From: an uncultured Clostridia bacterium
GTDB taxonomy: Bacteria; Bacillota; Clostridia; TANB77; CAG-508
DNA: 64,000 nucleotides
Reading direction: 5' to 3'
Assembly (NCBI GenBank): GCA_934167175.1
Contig: CAKPKF010000006.1
Coordinates: 1-64,000, forward strand
Of this stretch, positions 1 to 8,988 are shown in pieces; within the stretch, counting starts at the first letter, position 1, and the number at the start of each line of letters is the position of its first letter. The notes below the pieces were generated by a model, which saw only the letters and a list, made by a program, of their open reading frames with translations, ran no database searches and was not told the origin of the DNA. The position numbers and the translations under genes were made by a program.

Positions 1-246
1 AGTAAATACTTTAAGAAAGGTCAACAAGTAGGTATAATAGGAAGAATTCAAACAAGAACTTGGGATGATGACCAAGGACAAAAACACTATATTACAGAAG
101 TAGTAGCAGAAGAAGCATATTTTGCAGATAGTAAAAGAGAAGGAGATACATCAAATTCATCTTTTGAAAATACTTTCGGAAATACAGCTCCTGGAAATAT
201 GGGATCAGATTTTGAAATGTCTTCAAGTGATGACCTACCATTCTAA
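1..246 (+). CDS. ssb: Single-stranded DNA-binding protein SSB (C-terminal part)
   Basis: The frame is open from the first base of the window, so the start lies upstream. The visible 81 residues begin in the last strands of the OB fold (VGIIGRIQTRTW, then HYITEVVAEEAYF). They continue into a flexible Gly/Ser/Asn linker and end in the acidic tip SSSDDLPF. That tip is the hallmark of bacterial SSB and docks repair and replication partners. The product coats single-stranded DNA at replication forks. It is followed 24 bases later by rpsR, the usual rpsF-ssb-rpsR order of Firmicutes, and is probably co-transcribed with it. Confidence 0.93.
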   Translation, partial: SKYFKKGQQVGIIGRIQTRTWDDDQGQKHYITEVVAEEAYFADSKREGDTSNSSFENTFGNTAPGNMGSDFEMSSSDDLPF

Positions 247-270
247 TTAGTTAGGGGGGAAAATTGAGAA

Positions 271-549
271 ATGGCAGATAAAAAACAAAATAAAAGAAAT
301 AGAAATTATGATGATGATTATAATCCAAGATTTAGAAAACAAAGAAAAAAAGTTTGTTTATTATGTAGTGATAAAAACTTTGAATTAGATTACAAAAATC
401 CAGAACAATTAAAGAAATTTGTTAGTGATAAAGGTAAAATATTACCAAGAAGAACAACTGGAATGTGTGCTAAACATCAAAGAGATATTACATTAGCAGT
501 AAAAAGAGCAAGACATATAGCTGTATTACCATATTCAGCTCAAGACTAG
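271..549 (+). CDS. rpsR: Small ribosomal subunit protein bS18 (zinc, C+ form)
   Basis: This 92-residue S18 of the 30S platform has a basic N-terminus and the family core ([17 protein letters not shown], then [10 protein letters not shown]). Cys29-x2-Cys32 and Cys66-x2-His69 form a likely zinc site, so this is the C+ form of S18. A strong GGGGGG-type ribosome binding site lies at about 254-259. The gene follows ssb in the conserved order and ends before a bidirectional terminator. Confidence 0.97.
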   Translation: MADKKQNKRNRNYDDDYNPRFRKQRKKVCLLCSDKNFELDYKNPEQLKKFVSDKGKILPRRTTGMCAKHQRDITLAVKRARHIAVLPYSAQD

Positions 550-563
550 TAAAATAATATAAA

Positions 564-595
564 AAAATACCAATTTTTAAAAATTGGTATTTTTT
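564..595 (+). terminator. Bidirectional intrinsic terminator after rpsR
   Basis: AATACCAATTTTT pairs with AAAAATTGGTATT. The hairpin has a T run on its plus-strand side and an A run on the other, so it can stop both rpsR and the convergent glmS transcript. Confidence 0.85.
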
Positions 596-600
596 AGTGG

Positions 601-631
601 TAGCAGAAAAGTTTTTTTGACTTTTCTGCTA
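601..631 (-). terminator. Hairpin downstream of glmS
   Basis: TAGCAGAAAAG and CTTTTCTGCTA form a perfect 11-bp stem just past the glmS stop on the minus strand. It probably acts with the neighbouring bidirectional hairpin as the glmS 3' end. Confidence 0.6.
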
Positions 632-641
632 TAAAATTATA

Positions 642-2483
642 TTACTCAACTGTAACAGATTTAGCTAAATTTCTAGGTTTATCTACATCTAATCCCTTGT
701 CTTTAGAAACATAGTATGCTAACATTTGAAGAGGAATTACAGAAATTACAGGTGCAAGTAGTGGTGTAACTTCTGGAATATCAATAACAACATCAAAATT
801 ATCGTGTTTTAAATGTTGATTTGTAATAATTAAAGTTTTTGCTCCACGAGTGATTACTTCTTGAAGGTTACTTATAGATTTTTCTACTAGAGCGCTATCT
901 GTAATAGTACCTATTACAGTAATTCCTTTTTCTATTAAAGCAATAGGACCATGTTTTAATTCACCAGACGCATATGCATCTGCATGAATATAAGAGATTT
1001 CTTTTAACTTTAAGGCAGCTTCTAAAGAAACATTGTAATCCATACCTCTTCCTAAGAAAAATACATCTTTTTCCTTAAATATTTTTTTTGCAAAGTCTTT
1101 TACAGTATCTAAATTTTTAAGAACTTCTTCTATTTTTTCTGGTAAAGCCAATATTTCTTTTTTCAAATCTTCCAAAATTGATTCATCAGTTTTTTCAAGT
1201 ATCTCAGCAAAATGAATTGCTAAAATGCTAAGTAAAACTATTTGAGAAGTATAAGCTTTTGTAGATGCAACAGCTATTTCTGGTCCTGCATGAGTATAGA
1301 GATTATAGTGAGCTTCTCTTGTAATAGAACTTCCTATAACATTAGAAATAGAAATTGTTTTAGCACCATTACGTCTTGCTAGTTTTAGTGCAGCAAGAGT
1401 ATCAGCTGTTTCACCAGATTGACTAATAAATATAGCTAAAGTTTTTTTATCAATTAAAGGGTCTCTATATCTAAATTCAGAAGCAATATCAACTATTACA
1501 GGAATTCTACAAAGTTTTTCAAACATTGTTTTAGCAACTAAACCAGCATGCATAGCAGTACCACATGCAACAATATAGATTTTGTTTACACTTGATAAAT
1601 AAGATTTTGATATATCTAAATCTTCAAAAGAGCAAGGTTTAGATAATGTTAATCTAGAGCCTATAGTTTCTCTAACTGAATTTGGTTGTTCAAATATTTC
1701 TTTTAACATATAATCTTCATATCCGTCTTTTTCAGCAGCAGAAGCATCCCATTCGACATTTTTAATTTTCTTTTTTAGAATGTTTAAATCAGAATCATAA
1801 AAAGTTGCATTATCCTTATAAAGCTCTACAAAATCTCCATCATTTATTAAGTAGAAATTTTTGGTAAAAGATAATATTGCTGGAATGTCAGAGGCAACAA
1901 AATTTTCACCGTCACCTTTACCAACAACTATAGGCATATCTTTTCTAGCAACAATAATTTTATTTGGGCAATCTTTGCAAAGAACTTCTATCGCATAACT
2001 ACCTGTTAAATCTTTACAAGCTGAATTAACGGCTCTTAAAAATTTGTGTTCATCATTATTTTTATCTTTTGAGTAGTAATAATGAATTAAATTAGGAATA
2101 GTTTCTGAATCTGTTTCAGACAAAAAAGAATAACCATTATCTGTTAAAAACTTTCTTAATTCATGATAATTTTCAATAATACCATTATGAACAACAGCAA
2201 AAGTATTGCTATTATCTAAATGAGGGTGAGCATTTTCACGACAAGGCTTACCATGAGTTGCCCATCTAGTGTGAGCAATACCAATTGTACCATTTAATTT
2301 ATCTACACCTTTTAAATTTGCTAAATTATTAACTCTACCTTTATTTTTCATATTATATAGAGTACCATTTTCAATGGTCGCAAGACCAGCAGAGTCATAA
2401 CCTCTGTATTCTAATTTTAAAAGTCCATCTATTAAAATTGGACTAGCTTTTTTATTTCCAATATAACCAACAATTCCGCACAT
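642..2483 (-). CDS. glmS: Glutamine--fructose-6-phosphate aminotransferase (isomerizing)
   Basis: The enzyme makes glucosamine-6-phosphate from fructose-6-phosphate and glutamine, the first committed step to UDP-GlcNAc and peptidoglycan. The 613-residue length is normal. Met-Cys-Gly-Ile at the N-terminus supplies the catalytic Cys of the class II glutamine amidotransferase domain (about 1-240). Two SIS sugar isomerase domains follow (about 290-600), with SQSGETADT, and the C-terminus ends in the conserved LAKSVTVE. The start has an AGGAGG site just upstream. A glmS ribozyme in the 5' leader indicates feedback control by GlcN6P. glmM, the next enzyme of the pathway, is on the plus strand at 33.2 kb. 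Confidence 0.98.
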   Translation of the reverse strand: MCGIVGYIGNKKASPILIDGLLKLEYRGYDSAGLATIENGTLYNMKNKGRVNNLANLKGVDKLNGTIGIAHTRWATHGKPCRENAHPHLDNSNTFAVVHNGIIENYHELRKFLTDNGYSFLSETDSETIPNLIHYYYSKDKNNDEHKFLRAVNSACKDLTGSYAIEVLCKDCPNKIIVARKDMPIVVGKGDGENFVASDIPAILSFTKNFYLINDGDFVELYKDNATFYDSDLNILKKKIKNVEWDASAAEKDGYEDYMLKEIFEQPNSVRETIGSRLTLSKPCSFEDLDISKSYLSSVNKIYIVACGTAMHAGLVAKTMFEKLCRIPVIVDIASEFRYRDPLIDKKTLAIFISQSGETADTLAALKLARRNGAKTISISNVIGSSITREAHYNLYTHAGPEIAVASTKAYTSQIVLLSILAIHFAEILEKTDESILEDLKKEILALPEKIEEVLKNLDTVKDFAKKIFKEKDVFFLGRGMDYNVSLEAALKLKEISYIHADAYASGELKHGPIALIEKGITVIGTITDSALVEKSISNLQEVITRGAKTLIITNQHLKHDNFDVVIDIPEVTPLLAPVISVIPLQMLAYYVSKDKGLDVDKPRNLAKSVTVE

Positions 2484-2499
2484 AAGTGTGAACCTCCTA

Positions 2500-2667
2500 A
2501 AATATATTTTAAAAAAGCTCGCAAATTAAGTTACACTATTAGTTTTGTTATAGTATTTCTACTATTTTTTGTCTAATATTTAATGGCAGTAACTATGCCA
2601 TAGAGTCATCCGCCGAAAATTCGATAAACTCTAATCCTCGTCAACAATTAAAAATTGTTCTGGCGCT
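2500..2667 (-). ncRNA. glmS ribozyme-riboswitch (GlcN6P-activated self-cleaving RNA)
   Basis: Read on the minus strand, the leader carries the hallmark elements in order: A|GCGCC with the cleavage site between 2667 and 2666, a P2 hairpin (AACAATT / AATTGTT), GTTGACGAGGATT, TTATCGAATTTTCGGCGGAT, and the P3/P4 region with a GGCATAGTTACTGCC hairpin. These match the conserved core of the glmS catalytic riboswitch. The 3' boundary is approximate. Self-cleavage in the presence of GlcN6P destabilises the downstream glmS mRNA. The remaining bases up to uvrC (about 2668-2853) hold only the divergent promoter area. Confidence 0.95.
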
Positions 2668-2806
2668 TTAATATTATATTATACTCCTTTCTTTGAAAAA
2701 TTATTTATAATTTACGCATCTTTTTCAATAATATTATATACACTAAAAATAAAAAAGAAGCAAGTACTAAATAGATAAAATTTTGAAGAAAGTTTTGAAT
2801 CTATTG

Positions 2807-2835
2807 TTGTGCAAGGAAAACAAATATGTTAAAAT
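2807..2835 (+). promoter_or_regulatory. Possible promoter for uvrC
   Basis: TTGTGC and TAAAAT are separated by 17 bases. The predicted start site is only about 12 bases ahead of the uvrC ATG, so the leader would be very short. Weak call. Confidence 0.35.
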
Positions 2836-2853
2836 TTTTTTAGGTGATAAAAA

Positions 2854-4642
2854 ATGTTTGATATAGAAGAAGAATTAAAAAAATTGCCTTCTAAACCTGG
2901 AGTGTACATTATGAAGGATATCAATGATAATATAATATATGTTGGAAAAGCAATATCATTAAAAAATAGGGTTAGACAATACTTTAGGAAAAATAATAAA
3001 ACCAATAGAATAGAGAAAATGGTTTCATTAATAGACCATTTTGAATATATTGTTGTAGATAATGAAGCGGAGGCATTAATACTAGAATGTAATTTAATAA
3101 AAAAAAATATGCCTAAATTTAACGTTTTATTAAAAGATGATAAAACATATCCATATATAAAAATAGATATAAAATCTGAATATCCAAATGTATTTATAAC
3201 TAGACGAATTCAAAATGATGGTTCTAAATATTTTGGTCCATATGCAAATTCGGGAGCTGCAAAAGAAATGGTAGATTTTATAAGACAAAGATTTCAAATT
3301 AGGCAATGTAGAAAATTTAAATCAAATAAAAGAACGTGCTTAAATTATCATATTAAAAGGTGCTTAGCACCGTGTGTTCGGATATGTTTCTAAAGAAAAA
3401 TATATGGAACAAATAAATCAAATTGTATCTTTATTAGAAGGAAAAACTAACGAGATAATCAAGCAGATAGATTTAGAAATAAAAAAAGAAGCAGACAAAC
3501 AAAATTATGAGCAAGCAGCTATTCTAAGAGATAAAAAACTTGCAATAGAAAGAATATCAGAAAAGCAAAAAGTATCTAATATATCTGAAAATAATATAGA
3601 TGTTATAGGATTAGCGAGAAATGATTTATTAGTATGCATAGAATTATTTTTTGTAAGAGGAAGCAAAATGATAGGTAGGGAACATTACTTTTTTGAAAAC
3701 TTGAATGAAATGGAAGAAGAAGAGATATTAGCAAGTTTTATAAAACAGTATTATATACCAAAGAACCAATTACCAAACAAAATAATGTTGCAAGAAGAAA
3801 TAGTAGAAAAAGATGCAATAGAGAAAATTTTAACTGAGAATGCTGGAAGAAAAGTTGAGATAAAAGCACCACAAAAAGGAGAAAAACTTAGGTTCGTAGA
3901 AATGGCAATAAAAAATGCAAAAGTTACTCTAGATAATAAATCAAAAAATAAGTATGACATATTAAAAGAATTAAAAGAGGTTTTAAATCTTGATAAATTG
4001 CCAAGAAAAATAGAATGCTATGATATATCAAATATATCAGGAGAATATACAGTTGCTGCCATGTGTGTAATGCAGGATGGAGAAATAAAACGTAATCTTT
4101 CAAGAAGGTTTAAAATAAAGGAAGTATTTGGACAAGATGATCCAAAATGTATGGAAGAAGTTATAACAAGAAGACTAAAGCACTCAATTAATAATTCAGA
4201 AAGTGGATTTGGAAAATTACCAGATGTAATATTTGCAGATGGTGGAATTACACAAATAAGAGCAATAAAAAAAGCAATCTCAAAATATGATTTAAACATA
4301 AAAGTATATGGAATGGTAAAAGATAATAAACATACAACAAGGGCACTAATAACAGAAGAAAGAGAAGAAATAAAAATATCACAAGAATTAATGAATTTAA
4401 TAACAAATTTTCAAGATACTGTGCATGAAACAGCAATAGAATATCATCGAAAAACAAGAGATAAGGAAATAACAAAATCTGAACTAGATAAAATACACGG
4501 AATAGGTGAAAGCAAAAAAACAGAATTATTGAAGTACTTTGGAAGTGTAGAGAAAATAAAAAAAGCGACAATAGAAGAACTACAGCAAGTAAAAGGAATA
4601 AATGAGAATTTAGCAAATACAATCAAAGAAAATATAAAATAA
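2854..4642 (+). CDS. uvrC: Excinuclease ABC subunit C, with an internal +1 frameshift at CGG
   Basis: UvrC makes both incisions in nucleotide excision repair. The gene lies in two frames: 2854-3378 continues at 3380 after skipping C3379. Joined this way it encodes 595 residues, the usual size. Domains run in order: GIY-YIG nuclease (GVYIMKD, IIYVGKA), the Cys cluster ending CLAPCV, the UVR motif for UvrB contact (about 200-235), the RNase H-like nuclease with Asp in DISNISGEYT and FADGGITQI and His in HETAIEYHRK, and C-terminal helix-hairpin-helices. Homologues read APCVG-x-VS across the junction, exactly what the +1 frame gives. Unshifted translation stops at 3391-3393, four codons after CGG. 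Both halves are conserved and neither shows decay, so I read it as one functional gene rather than a pseudogene. A GTG at 3374 could start the second half alone but has no ribosome binding site. Confidence 0.9.
3376..3382 (+). other. +1 frameshift site in uvrC (GTT CGG A)
   Basis: Zero frame reads CCG TGT GTT CGG ATA TGT TTC TAA. Dropping C3379 gives GTT GGA TAT GTT TCT, matching the conserved Val-Gly of UvrC. The base is not in a homopolymer. A GGTGC/GCACC stem lies just upstream (3359-3371), but it encodes the conserved RCLAP motif and may be incidental. Confidence 0.85.
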
Positions 4643-4732
4643 AAATGATATTTTCCTCCTATAATTATTTTGTATAAATTATAAAATATAGCAAATAATT
4701 TATATAATAAGATAAATATAGGAGGAGATATT

Positions 4733-5566
4733 TTGATATTAGAAATTATAAAATTTGTGCTATATTCATTATTAATTGTAATTATTTCAAAATATGTACT
4801 GGTAAGATTATTAAGAATTATTGCAGAAAGATTAAATTTAAAATCAAAAACAGTGGGGCAAATAGCAGGAATGGCAACTTCTGTTCCTGAACTTTTAACA
4901 ATAACTTTTTCAGCTCTCACAGGATTTATAGAAACAAGTATTTATAATGTTTTAAGCTCTAATATCATAAATGTAGTGCAATATTCAATAGCAATAGTTA
5001 TAAATAAAAATATGAAACATTTAACTAATAAAGCACTGAAAATAGATTTGGTACTAGTGTTGCTAACAATATTAATTCCTATAATATTATTAATAACCAA
5101 TATACAGATTGATGTGAATATATTGCCAATACTAATAATATTATTCATTATGTGTGTGGTTATAAATAATAATACACATAAATTATATTTGGAAAAAGAA
5201 GAAATTAATGAAAAAGAGATAGCAGATGAAAGTAATAGAAATAAAAAAAAATCGATATTAAAATATATAGTGTATTTAATAATAACAAGTGTATTACTGT
5301 TTGCTGTGGGAAATCTGTTGGGAGAGTCATTGGAAAAATTGTGTAAAATATTTAATGTAAAAGAAAGTATAATGGGAATATTATTAGGAATAATAACGAG
5401 TTTGCCAGAATTAATAACTTTTTTTGAATCTCAAAAACATCATAAAAATAAGGAGAGTGAAAAATTAGGAGTGATAGAAGCAACAAATAATTTAGTGACT
5501 TCAAATGTTTTAAATTTATTTGTAATACAAAGTTTTGGAATAATAATGTATACTATATTTAGCTAA
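4733..5566 (+). CDS. Sodium/calcium exchanger-like (CaCA superfamily) membrane protein
   Basis: This 277-residue integral membrane protein has about eight hydrophobic segments. It carries the two inverted alpha-repeat signatures of the CaCA superfamily: GMATSVPELLTITFSALTG near residue 47 and GIITSLPELITFF near residue 222, each followed by a helix with a conserved Asn (SSNIINVV; TSNVLNLF). A charged cytosolic loop (KEEINEKEIADESNRNKKK) separates the halves. It is shorter than the typical 310-320 residues. The start is TTG at 4733, set by GGAGGAGAT just upstream. Ion specificity cannot be read from sequence. It stands alone between uvrC and yaaL. Confidence 0.75.
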   Translation: MILEIIKFVLYSLLIVIISKYVLVRLLRIIAERLNLKSKTVGQIAGMATSVPELLTITFSALTGFIETSIYNVLSSNIINVVQYSIAIVINKNMKHLTNKALKIDLVLVLLTILIPIILLITNIQIDVNILPILIILFIMCVVINNNTHKLYLEKEEINEKEIADESNRNKKKSILKYIVYLIITSVLLFAVGNLLGESLEKLCKIFNVKESIMGILLGIITSLPELITFFESQKHHKNKESEKLGVIEATNNLVTSNVLNLFVIQSFGIIMYTIFS

Positions 5567-5650
5567 AAATGTTATGAATAAAAATTAAAAAATTGCATAT
5601 AATAGTAATAGAAAATTTCCTATAAATAGAAAGGAAGAGAAAAACTGTAT

Positions 5651-5938
5651 ATGTATGAAGAATTTATAAAGGAATATAAAATATTTGAAAAAACAAAGTC
5701 AGACAAAAACTCAGAAATAATAAAAAGTATTATAAAGACTCAAAAAGAAATAGAAAATGCGAATATAAATTATGAATTTGCAGAAGAAGATTTAGTAGAT
5801 TATTATGCATATCAAATTAAAGCTAATCAGGCAAAATTAAATTATTTAATAAAAAACGCAAAAAAAAATGGAATAATCCTAAGTAGAATTAAACAAATAG
5901 AAATAGGTTTATCTGAAGAAAACAATAAAGTTGTTTAA
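5651..5938 (+). CDS. YaaL-like (DUF2508) small protein
   Basis: This 95-residue, highly charged, helix-rich soluble protein has the look and size of the YaaL/DUF2508 family (N-terminal EEFIKEYK, central IENANINYEFAEEDLVDYYAYQIKANQAKLNYL). The family has no established function. The gene directly precedes bofA, as yaaL does in Bacillus and many Clostridia, which supports the assignment. A GGAAGAG ribosome binding site lies upstream. Confidence 0.75.
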   Translation: MYEEFIKEYKIFEKTKSDKNSEIIKSIIKTQKEIENANINYEFAEEDLVDYYAYQIKANQAKLNYLIKNAKKNGIILSRIKQIEIGLSEENNKVV

Positions 5939-5999
5939 AAAAACATAATTATCTAAATGTTATCATAAAATTTGAATAAAGAGACAAGAGGTGATATGT

Positions 6000-6263
6000 T
6001 TGGATAATAATGCAATAATAACATATTTAGCATGTATTTTTTTCTTATTTTTATTCGGAAGAATATTTATTATACCAATAAAAAATATTTTAAAATTAGC
6101 AATAAACTCTATATTAGGCGGAGTATTAATATTTATAATAAATGCTATAGGAAAGATATTTGGCTTTCATATAGGTCTTAATATTGTAACAGCAATATTT
6201 GTGGGGATTCTAGGAATTCCAGGAGCAATTTTATTGTGCATATTGAAATTAATAGTAGGATAA
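6000..6263 (+). CDS. bofA: BofA-family pro-sigmaK processing inhibitor-like membrane protein
   Basis: This 87-residue protein has two or three hydrophobic segments. It ends in the BofA signature, a Gly-rich helix followed by GILGIPGAILLCILKLIVG. In Bacillus BofA inhibits the SpoIVFB protease that processes sigma-K in the mother cell. The TTG start at 6000 is chosen because AGAGGTGA lies five bases before it; a GTG at 5991 would overlap that site. Whether this organism sporulates cannot be told from the window. Confidence 0.8.
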   Translation: MDNNAIITYLACIFFLFLFGRIFIIPIKNILKLAINSILGGVLIFIINAIGKIFGFHIGLNIVTAIFVGILGIPGAILLCILKLIVG

Positions 6264-6391
6264 AGGTTTAGTAGTATAAACTATTAAGCTTTTTTTATTT
6301 ATTAAAAGAATTAATATTAGAATATAATTAAGATAGAAAATGTTTAAAAACCAAAAAGTAGTCAATAATTATACTAAAGGATGGATGATAT

Positions 6392-7237
6392 ATGAAAATA
6401 GGATTAGCATTAGCAGGAGGAGGTATAAGAGGAATAGCTCATGCTGGAGTCTTGAAGGCACTAGAAGAAAATAATATAAAAATAAACATAATAGGAGGAA
6501 CAAGTTCTGGAAGCTTAGTAGCAGTTTTATATGCAATGGGATATACCCCTAAACACATATATTTTATGTTCAAAAAATATGCTAATGAAATTATTGAATT
6601 CGATAATTTACCGGTTTTTTCAGAAATGAGAAAATTTGTATTAAATAAAAAAATAAATATAACAGGCTTAAAAACTGGAGAAAGTATAGAAAAGCTATAT
6701 GATAGAATTTCTAATAATAAAAGCATGCAAAAAATGTCTGATATCAAAATGCCAATTGTAATACCAACTGTTGATATAAATAATACAAAAAAATATATAT
6801 TCACTAATAATATACCAGAAAAAAATGAAAAATATATAAAGGATATTACCATAGGAAAAGCAGTAAGAGCTAGTAGTAGTTTTCCAATTATATTTTCAGC
6901 ATGTGAATATGGCAAACATAGGTTTATAGATGGAGGAGTATTGGATAATATACCAGTAGTTGAATTAAAAAAACAAGGAGCAGATAAAATTATAGCAGTA
7001 AATTTTAAAAGTGATTCAATTAACAATGAGAGCAATATTATGGATATCATGATGAAAACTTTAGATATAATGGGAGATAAAATATCAGAAGAAAGTTTAA
7101 AAGAAGCGGATATTGTAGTAACTGTAAAAACTGATAGAACAGGTTTATTTGATACTCAAAAAATCGATTATTGCTATGAATCCGGATATGATAGTGTTAT
7201 GCAAAATATTAAAGATATAAAGAGGAAATTGAAGTAA
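6392..7237 (+). CDS. Patatin-like phospholipase / RssA-type serine hydrolase
   Basis: This 281-residue soluble protein has the complete patatin catalytic set. There is an oxyanion loop AGGGIRGIAHAG at residues 7-18, the nucleophile elbow GTSSGS at about 37-42 with the active Ser, and the Asp of the dyad in DGGVLDNIPV near residue 180. The length fits the YchK/RssA group. It is predicted to hydrolyse acyl esters of phospholipids; the physiological substrate is unknown. GGATGGATG-type spacing to the ATG is acceptable. It appears to be a single-gene unit. Confidence 0.88.
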   Translation: MKIGLALAGGGIRGIAHAGVLKALEENNIKINIIGGTSSGSLVAVLYAMGYTPKHIYFMFKKYANEIIEFDNLPVFSEMRKFVLNKKINITGLKTGESIEKLYDRISNNKSMQKMSDIKMPIVIPTVDINNTKKYIFTNNIPEKNEKYIKDITIGKAVRASSSFPIIFSACEYGKHRFIDGGVLDNIPVVELKKQGADKIIAVNFKSDSINNESNIMDIMMKTLDIMGDKISEESLKEADIVVTVKTDRTGLFDTQKIDYCYESGYDSVMQNIKDIKRKLK

Positions 7238-7274
7238 ATTGCTTTTAATAAGAAAAAATAATCATAAATTAATA

Positions 7275-7303
7275 TTGAAGTATAATGCAATTTGTGTTAA
7301 TAT
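7275..7303 (+). promoter_or_regulatory. Possible promoter of the metal transporter operon
   Basis: TTGAAG and TAATAT are separated by 17 bases, about 30 bases before the start of the substrate-binding protein gene. I could not identify a convincing Zur/Fur-type operator. Confidence 0.4.
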
Positions 7304-7339
7304 ATTATGCTGTAGAATTGAATAGAAGGAGTGATTTTT

Positions 7340-8251
7340 TTGAATAAAAAAACCATAGGAAAATTTGTAATAATAATTATTGTAGGCATAATTTTATTTG
7401 TGTTATATAAGCACAATAACAAACCAAAAGTAGGAACAGTGCCAGAAGAAGTTAGCACTTTTAATATAGTAACATCATTTTATCCAACATATATAGCTAC
7501 ATTAAATGTTGTTGAAGGAGCACAGAATGTAAATTTGAAAAATATGGCAAACACTTCAACAGGATGTTTACATGAATATACATTAACAACAGGTGATTTG
7601 GCATCTTTAGAGAAAGCTAATGTGTTAATAGAAAATGGATTAGGTTTAGAAAATTTTAACGAAAAAATAGTTGCTACATACCCAAAGATAAAAATTGTAA
7701 ACACATCAAATGGAACAGAGACTATAAAAGATGAATCAGGAACTGAAAATGCTCATATATGGGCGAGTATAGATAATTATATGATTCAAGTACAAAATAT
7801 AGCGAGTAGTTTAAGTGCTGCAAATCCAGAAAATAGCCAAATTTATTCTGATAATGCAGAAATATATATAGCAAAACTAAAGAAGTTAAAAAATCAATAT
7901 ATACAACAATTAGGAGATATGTCATCTTTTAATTCAATATGTTTAAATGAAACAATTATGTACTTAGGAAAAAACAATAACATGCATATGGAATTAGTAC
8001 CGACTAACCATCAAGAAACAGTATTATCTGGAACAAAATTAAGTAATGCTATAAATTACATAAGAGAAAACAATGTAAAAGCAATAGTTATTGATAAAAA
8101 TGATATAATAAAAAATGCAGAACTTTTATCAAACGAAACAGGAGTAAAAATATATAAATTGGATTCTGCAATAACTGGTTCAGTGGAAAAAGATGCATAT
8201 ATTCAAATTATGGAATATAATTTAGGTCTTTTTATGGAAATGAAGGAGTAG
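7340..8251 (+). CDS. znuA: Metal (zinc/manganese) ABC transporter substrate-binding protein, ZnuA-like
   Basis: This 303-residue extracytoplasmic binding protein of the cluster 9 (SBP_bac_9) family starts with a hydrophobic anchor (residues 8-24) and no lipobox Cys. Family features are VTSFYPTYIATLNVV at the start of the mature fold, a metal-site His in GCLHEYTLTTGDL, VLIENGLGLE, and a second His in ENAHIWAS. The TTG at 7340 is preferred because GAAGGAG sits eight bases upstream. It is followed by the ATPase and permease genes, forming a ZnuACB-type importer. Zinc versus manganese cannot be separated on sequence. Confidence 0.88.
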   Translation: MNKKTIGKFVIIIIVGIILFVLYKHNNKPKVGTVPEEVSTFNIVTSFYPTYIATLNVVEGAQNVNLKNMANTSTGCLHEYTLTTGDLASLEKANVLIENGLGLENFNEKIVATYPKIKIVNTSNGTETIKDESGTENAHIWASIDNYMIQVQNIASSLSAANPENSQIYSDNAEIYIAKLKKLKNQYIQQLGDMSSFNSICLNETIMYLGKNNNMHMELVPTNHQETVLSGTKLSNAINYIRENNVKAIVIDKNDIIKNAELLSNETGVKIYKLDSAITGSVEKDAYIQIMEYNLGLFMEMKE

Positions 8252-8260
8252 AGGTTTAAA

Positions 8261-8988
8261 ATGTCTGAGGTTTGTGGATTCCATTGTACAAGGATAAACA
8301 ATATATCTGTTACAATAGGAAAACAAGAAATTTTAAAAGATGTAAATATACATATTCATTGTGGAGAATTAACAGTAATAATAGGGAGAAATGGTGCTGG
8401 TAAGAGTACACTTCTAAAAGCTATTTTACGGAGAAGTAAAACATGAAGGAAATGTTACTTTTTTGGATATTAAAGAAAATAAAATAAAAGATATAACAAT
8501 TGGATATGTACCACAGAGTATAAATATAGAAAAACATATGCCTACAACTGTATATGACATGTGTGCATCATATGCTTCAAATAAACCGGTATGGATAAAA
8601 AAAGATGAAAAATTATATAAAGAAATATATGAGAAACTAAAAGTATTTGGAGCAGAAAATTTAATAGACAAAAGTATAGGAGATTTATCAGGAGGAGAGC
8701 TACAAAGAGTATTATTATCGATTGCAACAACTCCAATCCCAAACTTGCTGATATTAGATGAGCCAGTATCAGGAATAGATATAAATCGGAATTAAATCGT
8801 TTTATGAGATAGTAAATAGATTAAAAACAGAATATGATATTTCAATTATACTAGTGTCACACGATTTAAGACTAGTAAAAAAATATGCAGATAAAGTGAT
8901 TTTACTAGACAAAGGAATAATAAAAGAAGGAACACCTGAAGAAGTATATAAAAGTAAAGAATTTATAGAGATATTTGGAGAGATGTAA
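8261..8988 (+). CDS. znuC: Metal ABC transporter ATPase, ZnuC-like, with two internal +1 frameshifts at CGG
   Basis: The ATPase is spread over three frames: 8261-8428, 8430-8786 and 8788-8988. Skipping C8429 and C8787 gives one continuous protein of 241 residues, the family's normal length. Walker A GRNGAGKST falls in the first segment. The Q-loop (YVPQS), the signature LSGGELQRVLL and Walker B LLILDEPVSGID fall in the second. The H-loop LVSHD and the normal C-terminus fall in the third. No single-frame fragment could be a working ATPase. The two junctions read AILGEVKHEG and GIDINGIKSFYE, both as in homologues. Flanking znuA and znuB are intact, which argues against a dying operon. Confidence 0.9.
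8426..8432 (+). other. +1 frameshift site 1 in znuC (TTA CGG A)
   Basis: Zero frame reads ATT TTA CGG AGA AGT AAA ACA TGA. Skipping C8429 gives TTA GGA GAA GTA AAA CAT, restoring the conserved Leu-Gly that follows Walker A helix in this family. Confidence 0.85.
8784..8790 (+). other. +1 frameshift site 2 in znuC (AAT CGG A)
   Basis: Zero frame reads GAT ATA AAT CGG AAT TAA. Skipping C8787 gives AAT GGA ATT AAA TCG TTT TAT, the D-loop to H-loop linker. The downstream frame then carries the H-loop His and runs to the operon-type stop 11 bases before znuB. Confidence 0.85.

Noticed and set aside
3359..3371. GGTGC/GCACC hairpin as stimulator of the uvrC frameshift
   Set aside because: It is upstream of the shift site, encodes the conserved RCLAP motif, and no similar hairpin occurs at the other three sites.
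2854..4642. uvrC as an ordinary pseudogene
   Set aside because: Both halves keep all catalytic residues and normal codon use, a single inserted base explains the break, and the same CGGA event recurs in two other genes.
4018..4920. Minus-strand open frames opposite uvrC and the transporter gene
   Set aside because: They overlap clearly conserved genes on the other strand and have hydrophobic compositions expected from reading A-rich codons backwards.
8261..8988. Reassignment of CGG to another amino acid (as reported for some Bacillota) instead of frameshifting
   Set aside because: A reassigned codon would keep the frame. In all four cases the conserved sequence continues only in the +1 frame, and zero frame stops within a few codons.
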